Part shown: piece by piece, positions 57,998 to 64,000 of the stretch | Layout of the letters: every line of letters begins with the position of its first letter | How positions within the stretch are numbered: the stretch's first letter is position 1 | Source of the DNA: JAITMY01 sp031553765 | GTDB lineage: Bacteria > Bacteroidota > Bacteroidia > Bacteroidales > UBA932 | Direction of reading: 5' to 3' | Length of the DNA stretch: 64,000 bases | Assembly (NCBI GenBank): GCA_031553765.1 | Contig: JAVBKY010000003.1 | Coordinates: forward strand, 186,001 to 250,000 | Program-made: the position numbers and the translations under genes | Notes under the pieces: model-generated | What the model was told of the DNA's origin: nothing | What the model saw: the letters and a program-made list of their open reading frames with translations, nothing else | The model's database searches: none

Positions 57998-58237
57998 TTA
58001 TTTCACCTCCTCAAAGTCCACATATTCTCCCACATTGTCGGGAATAACTTGCTCAGGAGTAGATTCGGATTGCTCCGCCTGCTGTTGTTGCTGCGACTTT
58101 TGCGAAAAAGCGTTGAAATCCATTCCAAAACGCTTAGCCATACGTCGCGCGAAAAATAGCAGAATATACTTCCCTAGGTGCCGAAAAACAAATCCGACAA
58201 ACAGAAAAATGAGAAGTATGGTAATTAATGCTTCCAA
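57998..58237 (-). CDS. DUF4834 family membrane protein
   Basis: A 79-residue protein with one membrane helix (ALITILLIFLFVGFVFRHLG), a basic patch (RRMAKRFG), a glutamine run (QQQQQ) and an acidic end (VGEYVDFEEV). This matches the Bacteroidales DUF4834 family; function unknown. It follows the large membrane protein by four bases. Confidence 0.85.
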   Translation of the reverse strand: MEALITILLIFLFVGFVFRHLGKYILLFFARRMAKRFGMDFNAFSQKSQQQQQAEQSESTPEQVIPDNVGEYVDFEEVK

Positions 58238-58241
58238 AACT

Positions 58242-61037
58242 TTATTGAGCTACATTATAGCACGACAGGAATCCGTTTTCGTCGCATGCAAGCACGCTGT
58301 ACGAGGTTTTGCTGTCGCGTAAGTTATCTACTAACAAAGGCGCTACGGCCTTTACAGGGAAGTTGTCAAGCACGCTACCATTGCCGTTAAGCAGGTAAGC
58401 CTTTTGCTCATCCTCCACGTACACGCTGTAAACTTCAACATTAGCCATAGGTGTGAACACCTGTGGAATCATGCGCACAGGGCGTTTAAACGAGTGCGAG
58501 AAGCGCATTTTAAGGCTTGGTTCATAGGCACGCAACTCCTTGTCATCCATTACTACATAGGTACTGCTGGCACCCTTGCTCACGTAGTCAAAGTAGTGAT
58601 GCTCGTTCGATTTTGACTTCAATTTTGTGTGCTCCACCGAACCATCGAAATATACAAACACCAAATTACCCTCCGCATCGGTAGTAACCAAGCGCACGGC
58701 ATCACCCTTGGGGCCATACTCCACATACAAGCCACGGGTTACAGCCACAGGTACTGCCTCTTTTACACGCACACGCTCCTCACCCTTGCGGTTGAGAATG
58801 TGCACACGCTGGTTATCGGCCACCACAATGTAGTCCTTGTCACGCGCGCGAACGTGCATAGGCGACTGCGTTATGGTAGAGAATGCCACCTCGGGAGAGA
58901 AGCCCGTCAGCGGTTTTCCGTTGCGCTCGTAAGCGCGTATTTTTCTATCCTCGCAGGGAACAAAGTAACGGTAATCGCGCGAACGATCGTAGTCAAATAC
59001 AGCCATGGGAGCCGCCGCGGGCGATGCAAGCGCAATGGGGAATTTCTCCACATTGCGTCCTAACCTATCGAGCATGTACATTTTAGTACGCGTATTAAAC
59101 AGCAGCTGCAACTTGTTGTTTCGGTAAAAATCCACCTGCTGTACACGTCCCATTACAGGCTCGTCAATTTGCCTTTTCCACAGCAGCACACCTTGATTAT
59201 CTATCAGGTAAAGCGTGTTGTTTTTATCCTGAACGAAAATTTCTTTTTGTCCGTTTTTGTGATTTTTCACTACCCACGGTGCTGCGGCAATAGGCGCGTC
59301 CAACTTCACCTCGAATCCCAAGTTCATGCCCTGCGAACGCTGCTGCTTTTCATCCACCTTAGGCGCCACCTTAAAGAAGGCGTTGCAGTACACCTTGTCG
59401 TTCATCATGCGCAGCTGCAATCCCATGCCATGCGAAGCTGCCACCAAGGGAGATTTTTTGAGCATCTTTTGTATATCGGACTTCATCAGGCTTTGCACCA
59501 AAGCATCGCCCTTAGCGGGATTAACGTAAATGAGCATGTTTGACTCCGAAGTGGTGTACTCGCTCAAGTCAATCGACTGCGAAAGCGTTTTTTTGAGCAG
59601 CGCCGCCAGCGCAAATTCGCGCATAGCCACCTGCGATGAGCCAAAAATTATATACTCGCCAATAAAGGTAAAGTAGGCATCGTTGCACGCCGAAAATAGG
59701 TCGCCCTGCAGAGCAGAAATCAAACCTTGTGCAGGGTTGCGGTATATGGTAAGCGGCTCACCGTTGCTCATGTTGTCCTTCTTCACAAAATCTTTTTCCT
59801 GCTTATCTTCAGCCTTTGCAGCATTCGCTACGATGTTCTTCATTGCCGTGCGCGCAGCATCAATCTTGTTCGATTTAAGCACTATAAAGCGCGTATCCTT
59901 TTCCACCAAACCAACCATAGGCACATGCGCTACGCACAGCTCGGCAGGGTAAAGCGAAACAAAAAACTTATCGGCACTCTCACCCACCTTTTTCTTCAGC
60001 TGCACCAATGTGTCACGACGCGCAGCAACAGCTGTTTGCTGGCGTTCGCGAAAATCGTCGTATGCGTCCAGCAGCTGGCGGGCATCGGTTATTCCCAAGC
60101 ATAGCGCGGCATCAGCCGAACGTGGAAGCATGTCGAAAGTGGTTAACTTTTGGCTTTTTTGCTTAGCCAAAACCGAAAAGTAGGAAGGTGCCGAGGCATC
60201 AAAAAACAAAAATCCGTTGAGCTGCAAAGCCTCATGACGCATTTCGGCGTCCAGCACCGTAAATGTGCCTGCACGGCTTACAAAACCCAGCTGACGGCTG
60301 TAGGGCGCATTTAAGTACAGCGGCATGATGCGCGGCAGCTGCTGGTGGTTAACGTACAGGTTAGCATCTACGTGCGCACCTGCCGTTTGCGAGGCTTGCA
60401 CAAAGCTGGCATTATCGGCCAGCGAGGCTGGTGACTTAGCTTGGCGTATAGCCATTTCCACCAACACGCGCGAAGGGCTTATAACCAACACACGACGAAC
60501 CACCGAGGCGTGAAACACCTCAATGTCGGCATGTTTAAAGGTTACTATTTTTTCATCATCGTAGGATAGTTCATTGGGCACGTAAGCTGAATGCGCGAGC
60601 AAATCCACAATTTGCTTCACATCGCTCAGGTAAAGGTTTTCGGGGAGGTTAAGCGAGTATAAAAACGACAATTCCGAGCCAAAAACGTGTGCTGAAAACC
60701 ACAACGGTTGTTGTATCAGATCGCCCACCGCCACATTTTTTGGCGCCAGCGTATCAATTACGTACGACAGCGTTCCGCGCATTTTTCCAAGCAAACTCTC
60801 CGAAGCCATCAACTGCGCCAGCTCGCCATCCGAGTTCATTTTTCGCGTAAGTTTATTCAGGTCGTTTACACGCAACACTATGGCGGCATCTGCCGGAATA
60901 GCGCGCATAGCATCCATGCTGTTTTTCTTTTCGCCTTCGCGAATAAAGAAGTAGAGCCACACGCCCAAGCACAGCACAATGAGCAGCGTAGCGGTAAACA
61001 CAACTTTGTTGCTAAAGAACTGGGTAAACTTACTCAT
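58242..61037 (-). CDS. Large membrane-anchored protein with DUF3352-like region and beta-propeller
   Basis: A 931-residue protein with one N-terminal membrane helix (VVFTATLLIVLCLGVWLYFF), then about 500 residues in a DUF3352-like pattern (AIPADAAIVLRVNDLNKL, TAGAHVDANLYVNHQQL, ANNDAYFTFIGEYIIFGSS-like segments). The C-terminal 330 residues form a PQQ/WD40-like propeller (EIFVQDKNNTLYLIDNQGVL, LQLLFNTRTKMYMLDRLGR, KIRAYERNGKPL). It probably faces the periplasm. Function unknown; adjacent to tadA as in other Bacteroidales. Confidence 0.75.
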   Translation of the reverse strand: MSKFTQFFSNKVVFTATLLIVLCLGVWLYFFIREGEKKNSMDAMRAIPADAAIVLRVNDLNKLTRKMNSDGELAQLMASESLLGKMRGTLSYVIDTLAPKNVAVGDLIQQPLWFSAHVFGSELSFLYSLNLPENLYLSDVKQIVDLLAHSAYVPNELSYDDEKIVTFKHADIEVFHASVVRRVLVISPSRVLVEMAIRQAKSPASLADNASFVQASQTAGAHVDANLYVNHQQLPRIMPLYLNAPYSRQLGFVSRAGTFTVLDAEMRHEALQLNGFLFFDASAPSYFSVLAKQKSQKLTTFDMLPRSADAALCLGITDARQLLDAYDDFRERQQTAVAARRDTLVQLKKKVGESADKFFVSLYPAELCVAHVPMVGLVEKDTRFIVLKSNKIDAARTAMKNIVANAAKAEDKQEKDFVKKDNMSNGEPLTIYRNPAQGLISALQGDLFSACNDAYFTFIGEYIIFGSSQVAMREFALAALLKKTLSQSIDLSEYTTSESNMLIYVNPAKGDALVQSLMKSDIQKMLKKSPLVAASHGMGLQLRMMNDKVYCNAFFKVAPKVDEKQQRSQGMNLGFEVKLDAPIAAAPWVVKNHKNGQKEIFVQDKNNTLYLIDNQGVLLWKRQIDEPVMGRVQQVDFYRNNKLQLLFNTRTKMYMLDRLGRNVEKFPIALASPAAAPMAVFDYDRSRDYRYFVPCEDRKIRAYERNGKPLTGFSPEVAFSTITQSPMHVRARDKDYIVVADNQRVHILNRKGEERVRVKEAVPVAVTRGLYVEYGPKGDAVRLVTTDAEGNLVFVYFDGSVEHTKLKSKSNEHHYFDYVSKGASSTYVVMDDKELRAYEPSLKMRFSHSFKRPVRMIPQVFTPMANVEVYSVYVEDEQKAYLLNGNGSVLDNFPVKAVAPLLVDNLRDSKTSYSVLACDENGFLSCYNVAQ

Positions 61038-61070
61038 CTCTTTTTGTTAAAATAATCGGGTAAAAATGCT

Positions 61071-61078
61071 TAACTTTG
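61071..61078 (+). promoter_or_regulatory. Promoter of tadA (-7 box TAACTTTG)
   Basis: TAACTTTG fits TAnnTTTG, with a TTG at 61044-61046 slightly farther upstream than usual (24 bases). The leader to the ATG at 61166 would be about 80 bases. Confidence 0.5.
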
Positions 61079-61165
61079 TGGGTTCAGAATCAGTACAACA
61101 AAAGTAACGATAACGGCTGCAATTAGCTAATTTAGCGTCTCTTTTTGCACGTTAAAAATTCGTAA

Positions 61166-61600
61166 ATGGAAATTCACGAAAAATATATGCGCGAAGCCTT
61201 GCGTGAAGCGCAGGTGGCTGCTGCCAAGGACGAGGTTCCGGTGGGCGCGGTAGTGGTGCATGGCAACCGCATTATTGCCCGTGCGCACAACCTTACCGAA
61301 ACGCTGCACGACGCCACAGCACACGCTGAGATGCAAGCCATTACAGCTGCCGCCGATTTTATTGGAGGAAAGTATCTGAACGAATGCACGCTATACGTTA
61401 CCGTAGAAATGTGCCCCATGTGTGCAGGAGCTTGCTACTGGGCGCAGATAGGCGAAATAGTATATGGCGCAAGCGATCCCAAACGCGGTTATTCGCTGCT
61501 GTCGCAAAACCTGCTTCACCCCAAAACTAAGGTTACAAACGGTGTACTAGCAACAGAGTGTGGTGAGTTGATGACGGAGTTTTTCAGAAAGAAAAGATAA
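61166..61600 (+). CDS. tadA: tRNA adenosine(34) deaminase
   Basis: A 144-residue cytidine-deaminase-fold protein. HAEMQAI (zinc His and catalytic Glu) and VEMCPMCAGACYWA (two zinc cysteines) are complete, with the DEVPVGAVVVHGNRIIARAH N-terminal block of TadA. It makes inosine at the wobble position of tRNA-Arg. A guanine-deaminase assignment is less likely. Confidence 0.93.
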   Translation: MEIHEKYMREALREAQVAAAKDEVPVGAVVVHGNRIIARAHNLTETLHDATAHAEMQAITAAADFIGGKYLNECTLYVTVEMCPMCAGACYWAQIGEIVYGASDPKRGYSLLSQNLLHPKTKVTNGVLATECGELMTEFFRKKR

Positions 61601-61634
61601 CTAATTTGAACCACGGAGACACGGAGAACACGAA

Positions 61635-61964
61635 ATGGCTTGGATATTTTTAATACTTGGTGGATTTTGCGAAGTGGGCTTCACCACTTGCTTGCAGGAA
61701 TCAAATAACTTAACAAACTGGCAAAAAAATTGGCCGTGGGCAACAGCGTTTTTCGTGTTTCTCATCATAAGCATGTACTTTCTTAATGAGGCTGCAAAGC
61801 ACATTCCTATGGGCACTTGCTACGCCGTGTGGACGGGCATTGGCGCCGTGGGTACTGTAATTGTAGGCATTCTATTTTACCATGAGCCCACAAGCGTGCT
61901 GCGCATGGTATTTATTTTTACGCTTATCGCGAGCATAGTAGGATTGAAGGTAGTTTCGCATTAA
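61635..61964 (+). CDS. sugE: Small multidrug resistance protein, Gdx/SugE type (guanidinium exporter)
   Basis: A 109-residue four-helix membrane protein. The essential Glu is in GGFCEVGFTTCLQ (E13), and GTCYAVWTGIGAVGT is the Gdx signature. The subfamily exports guanidinium with protons as an antiparallel dimer. No guanidine riboswitch is apparent in the short leader. Confidence 0.9.
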   Translation: MAWIFLILGGFCEVGFTTCLQESNNLTNWQKNWPWATAFFVFLIISMYFLNEAAKHIPMGTCYAVWTGIGAVGTVIVGILFYHEPTSVLRMVFIFTLIASIVGLKVVSH

Positions 61965-61975
61965 TTTGAAATCAT

Positions 61976-63280
61976 ATGAAACTTTGGAGCAAGGGTTTTG
62001 AACCCGATAAAATGGTTGAAAAATTTACCGTAGGTAAAGACCGCGAGCTGGATATGCAGCTGGCTAAGCACGACGTGACGGGCAGCATGGCGCACATCAA
62101 AATGCTGCAAAGCATTGGTCTGCTCACTGCCGAGGAGCTGAAGGTTTTGCTTGGCGGACTGGAGCAAATAGCCAAAGAAATTACCGAAGGGAAATTCACC
62201 ATTGAACCTAACGTGGAAGATGTGCACTCGCAAGTAGAGCTGTTACTCACACAACGCCTGGGCGATGTAGGCAAAAAAATCCATGCCGGTCGCTCACGCA
62301 ATGACCAGGTGCTGGTTGACCTTAAGCTGTTTTTTCGCGAGGAAATTCAGCACATAGCGCAAAGCACGCAAACGCTTTTCAACACGCTCATTTCGCTAAG
62401 CGAAAAGAACAAAGCGGTACTAATCCCCGGCTACACGCACCTGCAAATAGCCATGCCATCATCGTTCGGGCTGTGGTTTGGCGCCTACGCCGAAGCGCTG
62501 GTGGACGATATGCAGCAGCTGGCAGCTGCCTACAAAATAGCCAACCAAAATCCGCTGGGTTCGGCCGCGGGGTATGGCAGCTCATTTCCACTCAACCGCA
62601 CCATGACTACGGAGCTGTTGGGTTTTGAAACGCTACACTACAACGTAATTGCCGCACAAATGAGCCGCGGAAAAACCGAGCGCGCTTTGAGTGCCGCTAT
62701 GTCGTCCATAGCTGCTACGCTAGGACGCTTTGCCATGGATGTGTGCCTGTACATGAGCCAAAATTTTGGGTTTATCACGTTCCCCGATTCGCTCACCACA
62801 GGCTCAAGCATTATGCCGCACAAGAAAAACCCCGATGTATTTGAGCTCATACGCGGCAAGTGCAATCGCCTGCAAGCTGTACCCAACGAGGTAGCACTGC
62901 TGTGTACCAACCTGCCCGGTGGTTATCACCGCGACATGCAGCTGCTCAAGGAAATTATGTTTCCCGCCATTGAGGAAATGCTCAACTGCTTGCACATGGC
63001 CGATTTCATGCTGCAAAATATTTCGGTAAAGGAAAATATTTTGGACGATAAAAAGTATGATTACCTCTTTACCGTGGAAGATGTAAACCGCATGGCGCTT
63101 GAAGGTGTGCCTTTCCGCGAGGCGTACAAAACCATCGGGCTGCAAGTACATGAGGGGACTTATAAGCCCACCAAGAGCGTAAAGCATACGCATGAAGGTA
63201 GCATTGGCAACCTTTGCAATGACAAGATTGCGGCGAAAATGAAAGACGTAATTTCACCAATGTTAAAAGTTGTACGATAA
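61976..63280 (+). CDS. argH: Argininosuccinate lyase
   Basis: A 434-residue member of the fumarase/aspartase superfamily. GSSIMPHKKNPDVFELIRGK carries the catalytic Ser loop; DVHSQVELLLTQRLGDVG, HAGRSRNDQV and GYTHLQIAMPSSFG are the other blocks. It splits argininosuccinate into arginine and fumarate. It follows sugE by 11 bases. Confidence 0.96.
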   Translation: MKLWSKGFEPDKMVEKFTVGKDRELDMQLAKHDVTGSMAHIKMLQSIGLLTAEELKVLLGGLEQIAKEITEGKFTIEPNVEDVHSQVELLLTQRLGDVGKKIHAGRSRNDQVLVDLKLFFREEIQHIAQSTQTLFNTLISLSEKNKAVLIPGYTHLQIAMPSSFGLWFGAYAEALVDDMQQLAAAYKIANQNPLGSAAGYGSSFPLNRTMTTELLGFETLHYNVIAAQMSRGKTERALSAAMSSIAATLGRFAMDVCLYMSQNFGFITFPDSLTTGSSIMPHKKNPDVFELIRGKCNRLQAVPNEVALLCTNLPGGYHRDMQLLKEIMFPAIEEMLNCLHMADFMLQNISVKENILDDKKYDYLFTVEDVNRMALEGVPFREAYKTIGLQVHEGTYKPTKSVKHTHEGSIGNLCNDKIAAKMKDVISPMLKVVR

Positions 63281-63334
63281 TCCCCTGCCCTGCGTTATTT
63301 AGTTGGATTTGTCTTTCTAAAAAACGGGGGGATT

Positions 63335-63442
63335 ATGAAAACCGAGCAGCACGATTTTGCCGAATTCAAACAACTGTTAGCCATTGTAGTGGCAGCCGCC
63401 ATGCTGTGCATAACCATTGTGGTGTCGAGGGCAATGATGTAA
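63335..63442 (+). CDS. Small membrane protein (35 residues)
   Basis: An ATG-to-TAA frame of 35 codons just after argH and ahead of a terminator. The product has a polar N-terminus (MKTEQHDFAEFKQ) and one membrane helix (LLAIVVAAAMLCITIVVSRA). The gggggg stretch before the ATG might help initiation. Not recognised; the ending before a clean terminator supports a real gene. Confidence 0.5.
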   Translation: MKTEQHDFAEFKQLLAIVVAAAMLCITIVVSRAMM

Positions 63443-63465
63443 GGCAATTTTGACTTTTAGGCCTA

Positions 63466-63500
63466 AGCAGCCGCGCCTTGAGCGTGGCTGCTTTTTCTTT
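63466..63500 (+). terminator. Terminator after argH / small membrane protein
   Basis: Stem aagcagccgcg (63466-63476) with cgtggctgctt (63483-63493), one G-T pair, followed by ttttcttttt. Confidence 0.85.
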
Positions 63501-63515
63501 TTGCAAAAGAAATGG

Positions 63516-63523
63516 TAAATTTG
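63516..63523 (+). promoter_or_regulatory. Promoter of tyrS (-7 box TAAATTTG)
   Basis: TAAATTTG fits TAnnTTTG, 24 bases before the ATG at 63547. Confidence 0.6.
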
Positions 63524-63546
63524 CAGCCTTAAACTAAATAACACCG

Positions 63547-64000
63547 ATGAATTTTGTAGAAGAACTTAAGTGGCGCGGCATGGTGCACGACATGATGCCG
63601 GGATTGGAAGAACAGCTGAACAAAGAAATGACTTCGGCCTACGTGGGTATTGATCCCACGGCTGACTCGCTGCACATAGGCCACCTGGTGAGCGTAATGA
63701 TGTTGAAGCATTTTCAGCGCTCAGGCCACCGCCCCATTGCACTGGTGGGAGGTGCTACAGGTATGATTGGCGACCCCTCCATGAAGTCCGCCGAGCGCAA
63801 TCTGCTGGACGAGGCTACGCTTCGCCACAATCAGGATAGCATCAAAAAGCAACTGGCAAAGTTTCTTGACTTTGACTCGGATGCTCCCAACGCTGCCAAG
63901 TTGGTTAACAACTACGACTGGATGAAGGAATATTCCTTCCTGAATTTCATTCGCGATATAGGTAAGCACATTACCGTAAACTACATGATGGCCAAGGATT
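63547..64000 (+). CDS. tyrS: Tyrosyl-tRNA synthetase, N-terminal part (cut by window end)
   Basis: The first 151 codons of a class I synthetase: MNFVEELKWRGMVHDMMPGL, SAYVGIDPTADSLHIGHLVS (HIGH motif), GGATGMIGDPS and KHITVNYMMAKD, all diagnostic of TyrS. The KMSKS loop and tRNA-binding S4 domain lie beyond the window. Confidence 0.96.
   Translation, partial: MNFVEELKWRGMVHDMMPGLEEQLNKEMTSAYVGIDPTADSLHIGHLVSVMMLKHFQRSGHRPIALVGGATGMIGDPSMKSAERNLLDEATLRHNQDSIKKQLAKFLDFDSDAPNAAKLVNNYDWMKEYSFLNFIRDIGKHITVNYMMAKD

Overview
The window is a piece of chromosome from a member of the phylum Bacteroidota, most likely order Bacteroidales. The evidence is: promoters of the TAnnTTTG (-7) type; almost no Shine-Dalgarno sequences; a TonB-dependent receptor paired with a DUF4249 lipoprotein; conserved Bacteroidales neighbourhoods (rlmH / DUF4783-nadC, queA-truB-uppP-DUF3098-ftsX, rhomboid-mutL, DUF4834); and small families common in this phylum. 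No rRNA, tRNA or CRISPR array was seen. Dispersed palindromic repeats of several kinds sit between the housekeeping genes.

Layout. 1-2930 is ordinary chromosome: the end of a nitronate monooxygenase-like gene, an ABC-F ATPase, a VOC-family protein and two nested palindromic repeat elements. About 3100-34420 is a genomic island that starts with a tyrosine recombinase. Both ends carry the same paired motif, two gtgatac copies 11 bp apart. The island holds: an AbiE-type toxin-antitoxin pair (4611-6316); an AraC-family relic; a nine-gene leftward operon (21511 to 6682); an excisionase-like gene; an SF1 helicase with a C-terminal nuclease-like domain; a leftward operon of a sigma-factor-like protein, a hypothetical protein, an ImmA/IrrE protease and a CoiA-like nuclease; a CBASS operon with an HNH-SAVED effector, a CD-NTase, an E2-like protein and a 45-residue basic protein; a relic of a conjugation coupling protein; and a second AbiE pair whose toxin gene has an in-frame stop.

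The nine-gene operon is the most interesting object. Its order is HTH regulator, PLD-nuclease/SNF2 helicase, Eco57I-class DNA methylase, SMC/RecF-like ATPase, a GNAT-PIN-PUA-like fusion, an ASCH protein, a YggL-like ribosome-binding protein, RhuM and a TOTE-type primase-helicase. Most junctions are TAATG or ATGA overlaps or very short gaps, so the genes are probably expressed together. My reading is a DNA-modification/helicase front end joined to a translation- or RNA-directed back end; I do not recognise it as a named system.

34535-64000 returns to chromosome: a CorC-type transporter, the TonB receptor pair, a large HExxH/beta-propeller protein whose 5' end has been overrun by a repeat, rlmH, DUF4783-nadC, queA, truB, uppP, ftsX, a membrane phosphoesterase, a rhomboid, mutL, lipoproteins, tadA, a guanidinium exporter, argH and the start of tyrS. 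A small second defence spot (55234-57798) holds an ApeA-like HEPN protein and a YhcG/DUF1016 nuclease; the latter contains in-frame palindromic repeats.
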